Shown piece after piece: positions 1-8,924 of a stretch of DNA of 37,904 bases; within the stretch, counting starts at the first letter, position 1, and every line of letters begins with the position of its first letter. The position numbers and the translations under genes are program-made. The notes under the pieces are model-generated. The model had not been told where the DNA came from. It was given only the letters and a program-made list of their open reading frames with translations, and made no database searches. Source of the DNA: a virus; IMG/VR virus record IMGVR_UViG_3300025000_000245, positions 1 through 37,904 of that record; one strand, 5' to 3'.

Positions 1-1271
1 ATTGAACCAGCATTATTTAGTTTTGCAATTACAGTTACTATTCTACAAGCAAACGAAGGTAACTGCACTCTTGTACCTGCTGTGGTAACTGTCGCTAATG
101 CACCTTTCCCAGTTATACTACCAGTTAGTTGGGTATTAATGGTATCGCTTTTCGTATTAGCTACGGACATATTACCAATGACATTAATTCCACCACTTAC
201 ATAATTACTTATTCTTGCTCTAATACTTCTAAAACCGGTAACATTACATCTATACGCACCAGGAGCAGTTGTGGTTGTCGAGATTACAGCTTCTCCTATT
301 TTTTCAGCGATTATCGGTCGCCAAAGTGTACCATCTAACGTAACTTCAAAATTAATAGTGGCAACGAATGTGCCCGAAATATCAAATATACATGTATTCA
401 TGCCGTTTACATCAACCGTACCTCCGTCGCCATTTGCGGATGCATCGTACTGAAATGCAACAGGTATTATTTTATTGGAAACAATTCTCACATCAGCTGA
501 ACCATCTGAATTAACATTTACGGTGTTATATACATCCTCTACCCCACCACCAATTATCTGGGTATTGATAGATCCGTCACCATTCACCTGCATTATATTA
601 CCGTCTGACTCTGGAGATATACTAACAGTTCCAACAAAATTATTTCCTGAAGCAAGTTTAATATTTTCACTAATTTTATATTTACAATCTGTCAAAACAG
701 CAATTGTATCTACTCCACCAGAAAAAGGAATATTTTCAATTGTTACAGTTACTACACCAGTATTTGAAGTTGAAGCTGTAAATTCTGGTAATTGGTCAAT
801 TGCTGTAGCTATAAGTGTTGCAGTATTTTTTGTATCATCTGCAACACCACCAGTCATTCCTAAGAATACAGTTAATACATCTTCAATTAATGATGCAGAT
901 AGATTATCATTAGTACCTGAAGATTCTTTTACTTCAATTTCATATATATTCCCTATAACACCTTCACTTGCTACTGTTACGACTATTTCATTTGTATCTT
1001 CACCAATTGTTGCTGTAGCTTTAGCACCAGGAAGTGCAGGAGTAAACGTAATGGTGTCAGAAGTATTTGATACTACAGATTTATAGTAATCTTTTCCATC
1101 TACTTCAAAATTTATAATAGAATCTATAAACATATTAGTTATAAATTCTTTATTAATATCTACAATTGTAGTCTTAGAACCAGATGTAGCTACACCTGTA
1201 ATAGTATTTGTATTTATAGATTTATCATTTTCATTATATATATCATTAAAAATATCATAAATTGCAGACAA
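1..1271 (-). CDS. Virion decoration / head-fibre-like protein, partial
   Basis: Open frame of 423 codons running off the left edge, so the C terminus is missing. There is no ATG. The start is TTG at 1271, four bases after an AGAGGTGA SD. It lies directly downstream of the major capsid gene, where siphophages usually keep head decoration or fibre genes. The translation is rich in Thr, Val, Gly and Asn. Around residues 277-375 is a beta-sandwich-like module (FDISGTFVATINFEVTLDG, then LWRPI, then YRCNVTGFRSIRARIS), a pattern recurrent in phage decoration and adhesion proteins. The last 500 bases look richer in G+C than the capsid gene beside it. The exact family is not identified; the structural role is inferred from position and composition. 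Confidence 0.7.
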   Translation of the reverse strand, partial: MSAIYDIFNDIYNENDKSINTNTITGVATSGSKTTIVDINKEFITNMFIDSIINFEVDGKDYYKSVVSNTSDTITFTPALPGAKATATIGEDTNEIVVTVASEGVIGNIYEIEVKESSGTNDNLSASLIEDVLTVFLGMTGGVADDTKNTATLIATAIDQLPEFTASTSNTGVVTVTIENIPFSGGVDTIAVLTDCKYKISENIKLASGNNFVGTVSISPESDGNIMQVNGDGSINTQIIGGGVEDVYNTVNVNSDGSADVRIVSNKIIPVAFQYDASANGDGGTVDVNGMNTCIFDISGTFVATINFEVTLDGTLWRPIIAEKIGEAVISTTTTAPGAYRCNVTGFRSIRARISNYVSGGINVIGNMSVANTKSDTINTQLTGSITGKGALATVTTAGTRVQLPSFACRIVTVIAKLNNAGS

Positions 1272-1296
1272 ATAATCACCTCTTTTATTTTTATAT

Positions 1297-1328
1297 TTTT
1301 AAGGGATATTATATAATATCCCTTAAAA
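1297..1328. repeat. Perfect 32-bp palindrome after the capsid gene
   Basis: Two 16-base arms beginning TTTTAAGGG fold back without a real loop, six bases after the major capsid stop. On the minus strand it is followed by an A-rich tract rather than a T run, so it is more likely a 3' mRNA-stabilising or processing stem, or a weak terminator, than a strong intrinsic terminator. Confidence 0.7.
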
Positions 1329-1333
1329 TAAAA

Positions 1334-2434
1334 TTAACCAAGCAATACACAAGCTAATTCAGGTGTTAAAGTCTTAAATCCACAAAGCATATCTATTGAT
1401 ACAGTATCTACTTTGTTAGTTAAAGAATAACCATATACTACACGTAAAGCTAAACCATTGTAATTTACAATAGCAGCTTTATCTGTACCCATAGGCAATT
1501 CTAAAGGAACACTAACCATAGCAAAAGCATTTTTATGAAATGCTAAATTACTAGCATGTGAAGCAATTAAAGTAACAGCATCATCGTTTGCTACGGCAGT
1601 TTTCAATGCAGGATAAATAGTAATATCTTGATCGGCAGTAGATAAAGCACCAGCAACAGTAATAATATATTCATTTCCACCGATAGTAAGTAAGTCACCA
1701 ACTTTTAATACAGTGGTAACACCATCAACGTGTATAGCAGTAGCACCAACATCATAACCTGCTACCAAATCAATTAAGACAGTACCAGCACCAGCAGTAT
1801 GAGTTTTGATATTTTGATCTGTGTAAATATCAAAACCAAATTTTCTACCTAATCTAGCTTCTACTAAACCATCTGTATTACCAGCTTTATCTGCTTCAAT
1901 AAAAGTGTCAAGTTCAAGCAATTTAGCATCGGCAGAAGTATCTACTACTAAATTTCTACCAGCAAAAGGCACTTTGTTATCATTCATTTTTTTACGAATT
2001 GCAGTAATATTAGTAACACCTGAAGGAGTTGTACCAGCAGTACCAACACGATAAGGAATATCCTTATATAATCCTGCAATACGACTATCAATATCTTGTG
2101 AAAATGCCATCATTGCAGGTTTAATTAATTGTTCAGAAAAATCAGAAATTTCTAATGTTAAATCTTTTGGAGCTATACTAAAAGATATATCTAAATGCTT
2201 ATCTAAAGTTACAGATGTACTACCTTCAGTAGCAGTTTGTACACTAATTTCATCGGTAAATTCATTAACTGTAAATGTTGCAGGTTTACGAATAGTAATC
2301 GTATCACCTTTTTTAGCACCTTGGAATTCTTGTGCATAGTTTTTATAAATTAAATTACTCATTACCATATTATTTTGTAAAACCATTAACGCTTCTCTTG
2401 CAATAATATCAGGTGTTAAAAATGTATTTGCCAT
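1334..2434 (-). CDS. Major capsid protein, P22 coat-protein-like (HK97 fold)
   Basis: 366 residues, the right size for an HK97-fold coat protein. The start MANTFLTPDIIAREALMVLQ, the KGDTITIRKP segment and the later GDLLTIGGNEYIITV stretch follow the order in the P22 gp5-like coat family: an N-terminal helix, then E-loop-like strands, then an inserted beta domain around residues 225-290. It forms the icosahedral shell. The ATG is preceded by GGAGGTCA with 8-nt spacing. A scaffold gene lies 25 bases upstream and a decoration-like gene downstream, the usual head-gene order. A palindrome follows the stop codon. Confidence 0.88.
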   Translation of the reverse strand: MANTFLTPDIIAREALMVLQNNMVMSNLIYKNYAQEFQGAKKGDTITIRKPATFTVNEFTDEISVQTATEGSTSVTLDKHLDISFSIAPKDLTLEISDFSEQLIKPAMMAFSQDIDSRIAGLYKDIPYRVGTAGTTPSGVTNITAIRKKMNDNKVPFAGRNLVVDTSADAKLLELDTFIEADKAGNTDGLVEARLGRKFGFDIYTDQNIKTHTAGAGTVLIDLVAGYDVGATAIHVDGVTTVLKVGDLLTIGGNEYIITVAGALSTADQDITIYPALKTAVANDDAVTLIASHASNLAFHKNAFAMVSVPLELPMGTDKAAIVNYNGLALRVVYGYSLTNKVDTVSIDMLCGFKTLTPELACVLLG

Positions 2435-2459
2435 ATTATATATGACCTCCTATTATTTA

Positions 2460-3029
2460 TTATTTGTTTCTTGCTTTGATATAATCATCCATATTTAATT
2501 TACCTAGATCATCCATGGTGTAAGTTTTATTGCCTCCATTAGGAGGATTTGTTCCTGAACCTATGGGAGTTGCTTCACCAAACAGATACGAATCGGAATT
2601 TTGAAGATTTTTTATTTGTTCTTCTAATCCTATTAAGTTGTCACCATCAACAATAATTTTACTTTCATCAAGCAATGCTTTGATGGCTTTGGTATTCTTA
2701 CCTTTTGCTTTCATAAGTTCACTTTCAAGTTTAAAGTCAAAAGTCTGTTTCTTTAACTTTTCTTCATACTGCTTAGTCGCTTCTTCATTCTTTAATTTTA
2801 ACTCTTCAAACTGTTTAGTTAGTTCTTCATTGCCTGTTGCCTTAATTTTAAGGACTTCTAATTGCTTATCTCTTTCTTCTAACTGTTTCTTATATTCCTT
2901 TTTTGATTCATTCGCTTCATTGAATTTATCAATAGGAATATATGTACCATCGTTTACAATAAGTTTCTTATCACCCATTTTTTCTGATACTTGCTTGAAT
3001 AATTCTTCACCTAATAATTCTTTTAACAT
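2460..3029 (-). CDS. Capsid scaffolding protein, phage GP20-like
   Basis: 189 residues. Residues 1-25 (MLKELLGEELFKQVSEKMGD) and the YIPIDKFNEANESKKEYKKQ segment match the phage minor structural protein GP20 pattern. A long charged coiled coil follows (about residues 30-110, Glu/Lys heptads), then a Gly/Pro/Asn-rich linker and a short C-terminal helix. Scaffolds of this kind line the procapsid interior and leave before DNA packaging. It sits immediately before the capsid gene and has a GGAGGG SD. Confidence 0.86.
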   Translation of the reverse strand: MLKELLGEELFKQVSEKMGDKKLIVNDGTYIPIDKFNEANESKKEYKKQLEERDKQLEVLKIKATGNEELTKQFEELKLKNEEATKQYEEKLKKQTFDFKLESELMKAKGKNTKAIKALLDESKIIVDGDNLIGLEEQIKNLQNSDSYLFGEATPIGSGTNPPNGGNKTYTMDDLGKLNMDDYIKARNK

Positions 3030-3137
3030 TATTTTTAAACCCTCCTATAATTTTCCACTAACCTTTTTAAAGTGGTCGGCTCCACCTGTGGTCTTTTGTT
3101 ATAACCTACAAAATACTAAAAAAGGCAATTTTAAATA

Positions 3138-3944
3138 TTAATTATCTAATTCAGGTAAATAAGCACCATAGGCATGTTTACAATTAGGATGGAAAATTCC
3201 TTTACTTTTGGCAAATTCTAGTGTTTTATATCCTTCAGTTTTACCTGTTAAAGATAATATTTCACCCTCCCAAGGTTTACATAATTCACATGGATTAGAA
3301 TGTTTAGAAATTTTTATTAAATCATATTTATTTTCAACAAATCTATTTGCTGTAGCATTAAGGTGTGTTTCCATAACTCCTGTTTTTATTACCATTTTTG
3401 TATAAGTTTTCATATTCCATTGTCTACCTGCTGAATCTTGAAAACCAGTAATACCATTCTTTAGTAAATCGTTTAGATAGTTTCTTGATCCTTGTTGCCA
3501 TGATTTATTACCTATTGAAACTTGCTTTATATGTTCTAAAGCTAAATTCCTATATATATCTTCTACCTTTCTACCCACTGTAAAGAATTGTTGCTCTAAA
3601 CGATTGTATATAGAATCTGAAGCAATTTGAACTGCTATTGAGTGTAACTCACCTAAATCTACAGTAGTACCACCAGCTTTTTTTATTTGTTTGTCAGCAA
3701 ATTGAACACCAGAGAAGTAAATTTTAGGCATTACTTCAGCTAACCATAATTTAGTTTCACCTCTTAAATCATTGAGGATATTTAAACTATCTGATTTTGC
3801 CTTGTTAATACCTTTCAAAAATATATTTGTTGATATAGCAATAGTAAATGCTTTAATAATAAAATCTTCAACTGTATCAAAAAGACTTGTTAACCTATCT
3901 CCTTCATCCTCTGACTCTCTGATTAATTCTTCATCTATTGCCAT
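3138..3944 (-). CDS. Phage minor capsid protein (head morphogenesis)
   Basis: 268 residues. A helical N-terminal half is followed by the C-terminal signature of the minor capsid protein 2 / SPP1 gp7-like families: CELCKPWEGEILSLTG near residue 215 and HPNCKHAYGAYLPE at the end. The paired CxxC and HPxCxH look like a structural metal site. Such proteins bind the portal and are ejected or act in head assembly. The ATG overlaps the portal stop region, showing translational coupling. The 92-base gap to the scaffold gene holds only small hairpins. Confidence 0.78.
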   Translation of the reverse strand: MAIDEELIRESEDEGDRLTSLFDTVEDFIIKAFTIAISTNIFLKGINKAKSDSLNILNDLRGETKLWLAEVMPKIYFSGVQFADKQIKKAGGTTVDLGELHSIAVQIASDSIYNRLEQQFFTVGRKVEDIYRNLALEHIKQVSIGNKSWQQGSRNYLNDLLKNGITGFQDSAGRQWNMKTYTKMVIKTGVMETHLNATANRFVENKYDLIKISKHSNPCELCKPWEGEILSLTGKTEGYKTLEFAKSKGIFHPNCKHAYGAYLPELDN

Positions 3945-5332
3945 TAGACAACACTTCCAGTATTAGGTAATGTTATTTTAGGAGGTTCTACAGAAGAAGT
4001 TTGTTTTTCTGCATTTATTTTATCAATTTCTTTCTTTAACCTTTCACCTTCCAAATTACTTACATTCCTAACTGAAGATTCTAAAGATGATATTCCTCCA
4101 CCATATTTTTGTACTTCCAAATTTGTTTTCTCAGCATCATCTTCGACCAACCCATCTCTCCACTCAATGTAGATAGAATTTATTTCTGTGGCACCTATTT
4201 TACCTTGTACCAGTTCTAACTTTGAAGCTAACTTTAATATTTTTTTGATAGCAGGATCAAGTACAAGTCTAATTCTATTTACTTTTATAAGAGATGGTAA
4301 AAATAACCTTTTTAATGCACTTCCAGATTCAACCAACCCTTCTCTATTGTCTCCGAAAGCAGCAGGTGAAGATTCACTAATATAAAATAATTGTTGTAAT
4401 AATATTTCAATCTCTTTAAAAGCAGACTGAAGTTGCCCATCCCAGACAATATAACCTGGTATAACTTCATCTTTGGAAGTAACTGGGAAATAACTTCCTC
4501 CACCTCTAAAACTAGATTGTCCATATTCATCTGTTTCGATTGCAATATCAGGCCCATACATGTGAGGCGATGTGTGCTTATCCAAGATTCTGGAAATTTG
4601 GGAAAATCTTATCTCTATTTCCTGTATAATGCTGTCAATATCTTTGTAATCATCATTTCCCGTAACATCTTCGGATGTCATTAAATTAGGAATGTGAACA
4701 ATTAAAAAATCATCTAAACCAGTTGAAACAGTATTAGATTCTATTAATTGTGATATTTTATCTTTTTCCAATAAATATGTATTAGTTTGTATTTTTCCTT
4801 TGTAATGAATTTCTGTTCTCAAATAATCAGTTTTATTTACAGTATATTTCCAAGCTAAAACATGATTTATAATATTATTACAATTAAACATATCAACAAC
4901 TGGAAACCAGATTGTTGGTGATATCGCTTCGAGCACTGACTTATTATCATATCTAAGTTTTAATAATCCATCACCATATCTGGAACAATCTATTACTGAT
5001 TTATAAGCATGATTAAAAAAGTTATTATCTTCGATTATTCTGTCAATATTTATTTGTTCAGGAGTGCCTATATCTCCAACTATAATTCTAGGAACCTCAC
5101 CAAGTAACAAATCTGCAAATAGTTTAGTTAATCTTCTATGCCAATTTAAAATAATTTCCATAGTTGCTTGATTGTCTTCACGTAGTAATTTTATCCAATT
5201 TGTATAAACTTGATCGTGCTTTCCTTCATAAAGTAATTTATTAGTGTTGTAAGTCTCTAATCTTTGTCTTGTATCCTGATCTTCAGGCGGCCATGTGCTA
5301 CCTATTTGTAAAAAGTTTAAGTCACTAAGTAT
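3944..5332 (-). CDS. Portal protein, apparent AUA start
   Basis: Ring protein of the packaging vertex. The frame gives 462 residues. An ATG-only reading would begin at 5161 and lose 57 upstream codons that clearly code for the portal N terminus (LSDLNFLQIGSTWPPEDQ, then a stretch ending NTNKLLYEGKHD). The core contains FNHAYKSVIDCSRYGDGLLKL and a C-terminal region rich in KLELVQGKIG-type helices. In frame, a TAG at 5335-5333 is followed directly by ATA, and no ATG, GTG or TTG exists before 5161. An SD (GGGGTGA, 5344-5338) sits five bases before ATA, the same spacing used by normal genes here. Either AUA initiates or this is a mutated AUG. Confidence 0.85.
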   Translation of the reverse strand: MLSDLNFLQIGSTWPPEDQDTRQRLETYNTNKLLYEGKHDQVYTNWIKLLREDNQATMEIILNWHRRLTKLFADLLLGEVPRIIVGDIGTPEQINIDRIIEDNNFFNHAYKSVIDCSRYGDGLLKLRYDNKSVLEAISPTIWFPVVDMFNCNNIINHVLAWKYTVNKTDYLRTEIHYKGKIQTNTYLLEKDKISQLIESNTVSTGLDDFLIVHIPNLMTSEDVTGNDDYKDIDSIIQEIEIRFSQISRILDKHTSPHMYGPDIAIETDEYGQSSFRGGGSYFPVTSKDEVIPGYIVWDGQLQSAFKEIEILLQQLFYISESSPAAFGDNREGLVESGSALKRLFLPSLIKVNRIRLVLDPAIKKILKLASKLELVQGKIGATEINSIYIEWRDGLVEDDAEKTNLEVQKYGGGISSLESSVRNVSNLEGERLKKEIDKINAEKQTSSVEPPKITLPNTGSVV

Positions 5333-5366
5333 CTATTTCACCCCACTTTCTTTATATAAAAATTAT

Positions 5367-5410
5367 GTATACCTTTCAACCATTGAATTTGCTAATGTAA
5401 ATAGGTATAC
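5367..5410. repeat. 8-bp inverted repeat in the TerL-portal gap
   Basis: GTATACCT at 5367-5374 and AGGTATAC at 5403-5410 flank a 28-base loop in the short gap after the TerL stop. On the minus strand a T-rich stretch (ATAATTTTTAT) follows. It could be a weak attenuator or mRNA processing stem. Confidence 0.45.
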
Positions 5411-5414
5411 TTTA

Positions 5415-6824
5415 TTACCATCCTGCTGGTTTATTTTGTAATCCTATATTTCTCCGTTTGTTCATTCTTGATATTGCTTGTGTCATAGCATCCGTCTGAT
5501 CATCATGCTTTACATTAGGAAAAGATACTACTTCTTCAACAAAATCATTGATCCATAATTTAATTGTAGGATGTGGTAAATATACATTTCCAGATTCTAC
5601 TATAGGAGTTATGGCATGTGCTCTAGCAATTTTTCCACCTTGGGGATTAACAGCTACAATACCTTGAATTTCTTTTTTTAACATTGCAATGATACCTGAA
5701 CCATTAGCTTTATCTTCAATTAATTTTGTTTTTGCTTGTGGATATGCTTTACTCATATCTCTTACAGCTTTTAATGATTTTGGCATATCTAATCTATCTC
5801 TTATTTGGTCAATTAAATAAATATCTGCACCATATTTACCCCAGACTTGTCCTACTACATAATCAGAAGTTTTTAAATCTTTAAATGCAAAGTCCCATGA
5901 TTGAATTACTGTGTCAAATCTTCTGGGTAGTACAGTATAATATTTAAACCATTGACGTAAAAATATATTACCTTCATCTGGTGAAGGTTTTTGCTGATAT
6001 AGAGAATTCCATGCTCTAGTTCCTACAGCTTTTTTAGTCATTTCATATTCTAAAGGTGAAAATCTTTCAGTCCATAAGTATTCTCCTGGAATTCTACCTA
6101 ATACATCATCTGTTTCTGCACAAGCAGGAAAAGAAATATATTCCCATTGTTCACCATCTTCTAATTGTTCTTGTAATAAATTTCCTACTAAATCATCTTC
6201 ATGCCAACGAGTCATAACTATTATTATTGAACCGTTAGGAGCTAATCGAGTTCTTAAGGCTGTTCTATACCAGGACATAACTTTTTTTCTATGTGCTTCA
6301 GAATCAGCTTCATCTTGATTCTTAAATGGATCATCTATAATTGCTATATCTGCACCCCTACCAGTTATAGCACCTCCAACACCTGCGGCAGTTAATCCAC
6401 CTCTATGTTTAGATATGCCCCATCTATTTACAGCAGATGATTCTTTAGCTACATTTACATTAAATATATATCCCCATTCTTTAAGTGTATCTCTAGCTAT
6501 TTTAGAGTGATCTTCAGCTAATTCAGCGGCATAACTGGCTAAAATTATTTCTTTATCTGGATGTTTACCTAAATACCATGCAGGAAATTTTTTAGAGACA
6601 CATTCTGATTTACCATGTCTAGGAGGTAAGGATATAATTAGGCGTTTTGTGATTCCCTGTTCTACTTCTTGAAGTTTAGAGCATAGGAGTTCTAAATGTT
6701 TGCAAGATTGCCATTTACCTTTTGACTCATATTCCATGAAGAATGTGAAATTTGATACTGCCATTTGATTCCATATTATTGTTAATTGTTCTGGTGTTAG
6801 TTGTGTTGATTTTGATTTTGGGAT
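5415..6824 (-). CDS. terL: Terminase large subunit, apparent AUC start
   Basis: ATP-driven DNA packaging motor and headful/cos nuclease. The ATPase domain carries a Walker-A-like PPRHGKS and a Walker B (ADIAIIDDP). IIIVMTRWHEDDL is the coupling motif. The C-terminal RNase-H-like nuclease shows the acidic residues in QSWDFAFK, LIEDKANG and HDDQTDA. The first ATG (6764) has no SD. The open frame continues 20 codons upstream with family-like sequence (STQLTPEQLTIIWNQ) to an in-frame TGA at 6833. The only SD, AAGGTGA (6837-6831), lies six bases before ATC at 6824. That start gives 469 residues. Confidence 0.93.
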   Translation of the reverse strand: MPKSKSTQLTPEQLTIIWNQMAVSNFTFFMEYESKGKWQSCKHLELLCSKLQEVEQGITKRLIISLPPRHGKSECVSKKFPAWYLGKHPDKEIILASYAAELAEDHSKIARDTLKEWGYIFNVNVAKESSAVNRWGISKHRGGLTAAGVGGAITGRGADIAIIDDPFKNQDEADSEAHRKKVMSWYRTALRTRLAPNGSIIIVMTRWHEDDLVGNLLQEQLEDGEQWEYISFPACAETDDVLGRIPGEYLWTERFSPLEYEMTKKAVGTRAWNSLYQQKPSPDEGNIFLRQWFKYYTVLPRRFDTVIQSWDFAFKDLKTSDYVVGQVWGKYGADIYLIDQIRDRLDMPKSLKAVRDMSKAYPQAKTKLIEDKANGSGIIAMLKKEIQGIVAVNPQGGKIARAHAITPIVESGNVYLPHPTIKLWINDFVEEVVSFPNVKHDDQTDAMTQAISRMNKRRNIGLQNKPAGW

Positions 6825-7285
6825 TGTATATCACCTTCTTTTTGTTTGTTGATTGTAATTATATGTAAAATATAAAAAGTGATTTTTTGAAAATTTACTC
6901 AGAAATTTTATGGTACATACCGAGAAAATTTTTTTCAAAATTAGAGGGGGTGGGGTCTAAAATTTATTTACAAATATTATTTAATTTTGAAAATTTATTT
7001 TTTATTTATTTCCCTCAACTTAGCACAAAAGAAATATTTCATACTAATATTACCTCTTACTCTATCAATACAAATACTAAATTAATTATGCTAGATTAAT
7101 ATAAATACTATTAAAGTAGTCCGATTTAATACCCAATGTTCCGTATAATCTAGCATAATTATTATCTAATCCTTGTACCTATGATTATACCTATGATTTT
7201 TGAATGTAAAATAATAATTCTAGTTTACATAAGATTTCTTATCGGAACTTCATATACTTCTGAACGACTATTAATTTCGCTATGA
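6825..7285. other. Non-coding gap between terS and terL
   Basis: About 460 bases with no supported gene. It contains the terL SD, a plus-strand G-rich patch near 6942-6957, a 16-bp perfect inverted repeat (7083-7161) and two copies of TACCTATGATT (7176-7186, 7188-7198). Because TerS and TerL recognition sites often lie in or near terS, this is a candidate packaging-site region; that is inference. Confidence 0.5.
7083..7161. repeat. 16-bp perfect inverted repeat between terS and terL
   Basis: TAATTATGCTAGATTA (7083-7098) and its exact reverse complement (7146-7161) flank a 47-base spacer. No T run follows on either side, so it does not look like an intrinsic terminator. A protein-binding site or packaging-site element is possible. 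Confidence 0.75.
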
Positions 7286-7903
7286 TTAATGTAATCCTTC
7301 TAATTCTTCTTCATTATTATTTTTATTATGTGTCGCTCTAAATAATTCTAAAGCCATATTTTGAATTTCTGGATTAACTAAAGCCTTTTCAATATCTTCA
7401 GTCATTTGTGAATTAATATCTATTTGACTACGTTCAATAAACATTCCAAGATGCTTTGCAATTGAGTTTAAAGCATCTGTCTTACTGTGTAGTTTAAATG
7501 TTAATCCGTCCTTAGTCTCTTTAATCTCAGCTATCACAGCACGAATATTTTTAGGAATATCATTAATATTCTTCAATGTAGCCTTACCATTTTCAAACGA
7601 AATGTATTCAGATAGATCAGAAAAGGCTATCTTAGCATATTCCTCTAATACTCTTTCTTGGGTTATTTTGGTTTTCTTTATGATTTTCTGCTGTGCTTCG
7701 TCCAGTGCTTGCTGTATGTGAACTTTCGACAATAAATCAGTTGCTATCTGTCTTGCAGTCTTTTCACTATATCCACTTCTAATACATGCTTGTGTTCCAT
7801 TTAAATCCACTAAATATTCCTGTACAAATTTCTTCTGTTTATCTGTCAATTTTATACTTTTACTTTCATTAATTGTATTTTTACTTTCATCTTTATTTCT
7901 CAT
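7286..7903 (-). CDS. terS: Terminase small subunit
   Basis: 205 residues. The N-terminal LTDKQKKFVQEYLVDLNGTQACIRSGYSEKTARQIATDLLS region (about 19-60) is the helix-turn-helix DNA-recognition domain of the Terminase_2 family. A coiled coil (QQALDEAQQKIIKKTKITQE) and an oligomerisation region follow. It selects viral DNA and delivers it to TerL. An SD GAGGTGA lies ten bases before the ATG. It is separated from terL by an unusual 460-base gap that may hold the packaging site. Confidence 0.9.
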   Translation of the reverse strand: MRNKDESKNTINESKSIKLTDKQKKFVQEYLVDLNGTQACIRSGYSEKTARQIATDLLSKVHIQQALDEAQQKIIKKTKITQERVLEEYAKIAFSDLSEYISFENGKATLKNINDIPKNIRAVIAEIKETKDGLTFKLHSKTDALNSIAKHLGMFIERSQIDINSQMTEDIEKALVNPEIQNMALELFRATHNKNNNEEELEGLH

Positions 7904-7924
7904 TCTAAGTTAATCACCTCACAT

Positions 7925-8623
7925 TCAATTTAATTCATTATCTCTCTGTAAACCTAATTTATAAATATCTTCATCTAATTCAAAACCTATGTATTGTCTA
8001 CCACAAAGTTTAGCTGCAATTTCTGTAGACCTAACTCCTGCAAACATATCTAAAACTACATCACCTTCATTAGTTGATTTTTTAATTAAGAATTGAAGCA
8101 TATTAACTGGTTTTTGATGATTATGTATTTGTTTATTTCCTGACACTCTATCATAATATAAAATATCTGTATGTCTTTTTGTTCCATCCACTTCATTTAA
8201 TTCTCTTCTTCCTTTTTGCCCAAACAGTATTATTTCATATTGTCCAGCATAAGCACCTTTTAAATCATCCATTGACCAATTATTCTTTACCCACACTAAA
8301 GCATTTTTTACATTATAATATTTACGAAGCATTTCTAAATGTTCAGGTATTTTATCCCATCTTGTAAACCAATAGATATGAGAGTTATTTTTTAATACTT
8401 TATAAGATAATTCAATTGCTTCTTGCAAAATATCATTATTATCCTTATCGTTTAAAATACCTTTTTGTGTTACTAACTTATTTTTCTTTCTATGATTTGT
8501 ATTAAAATTTATACCATATGGTGAATCTGTTAAGATACAATCAACTAATATTCCTTGTTTAATCATTTGATTTAAACCATCAATACAATCCATATTATAT
8601 GTACTATTTAATTTAATATTAAT
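7925..8623 (-). CDS. DNA N6/N4 methyltransferase, beta-class, atypical motifs, apparent AUU start
   Basis: 232 residues in beta-class order: catalytic motif first (ILTDSPYGINF), AdoMet-binding motif last (VVLDMFAGVRSTEIAAKLCG, then FELDEDIY). Two deviations stand out. The catalytic tetrad reads DSPY instead of DPPY, and the FxGxG loop reads FAGVR, lacking the second glycine. It may protect phage DNA from restriction or be partly degenerate. The ATG at 8593 has no SD, while in-frame coding-like sequence (KLNSTYNMDCIDGL) extends upstream to a GGAG (8632-8629) five bases before ATT at 8623. ATT at 8617 is the alternative. It sits just upstream of terS. Confidence 0.85.
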   Translation of the reverse strand: MNIKLNSTYNMDCIDGLNQMIKQGILVDCILTDSPYGINFNTNHRKKNKLVTQKGILNDKDNNDILQEAIELSYKVLKNNSHIYWFTRWDKIPEHLEMLRKYYNVKNALVWVKNNWSMDDLKGAYAGQYEIILFGQKGRRELNEVDGTKRHTDILYYDRVSGNKQIHNHQKPVNMLQFLIKKSTNEGDVVLDMFAGVRSTEIAAKLCGRQYIGFELDEDIYKLGLQRDNELN

Positions 8624-8681
8624 ATCATCTCCTATTACTTTACCACTTTACTTAGTTAAAAATTTATATTACCCAACCAAT

Positions 8682-8900
8682 TTATAACCAAACCAACACA
8701 ATATTACTAAAAAATAAAACTAATCCAAATAATAAACTTTTTTCTTGAACATCAACAACTATTTTAAATATTTTATTATTTTTTTCATTTTGACCATATA
8801 ATTTTTTTATTAATTTTGTTACTTTTAATCTAATATATTTACTACAACCTATATAAATTAACCCAATACTGATTAATCCAATAATTAAAAATACATTCAT
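8682..8900 (-). CDS. Small membrane protein, unknown
   Basis: 72 residues with two hydrophobic segments (FLIIGLISIGLIYIGC at 4-19 and LLFGLVLFFSNIVLVWL at the end) separated by a basic stretch (KVTKLIKKLYGQ). A strong GGAGGA SD precedes the ATG. No family is recognised. It lies between the accessory genes and the methyltransferase. Confidence 0.65.
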   Translation of the reverse strand: MNVFLIIGLISIGLIYIGCSKYIRLKVTKLIKKLYGQNEKNNKIFKIVVDVQEKSLLFGLVLFFSNIVLVWL

Positions 8901-8924
8901 TTTACTCCTCCACTTTAGAATATT

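Noticed and set aside
475-1086. 203-codon plus-strand open frame
   Set aside because: It is antisense to the decoration gene, which has an SD-led start and phage-like domains; the plus frame has a low-complexity composition and no SD.
2638-3141. Plus-strand open frame over the scaffold gene
   Set aside because: Ser/Phe/Leu-rich shadow of the Lys/Glu/Asn-rich coiled coil on the minus strand.
6942-6957. G-quadruplex at the plus-strand G-rich patch
   Set aside because: Only two G runs are present; four are needed.
6887-7099. 70-codon plus-strand frame in the terS-terL gap
   Set aside because: No SD, overlaps the inverted repeat and has no recognisable features; I treat the region as non-coding.
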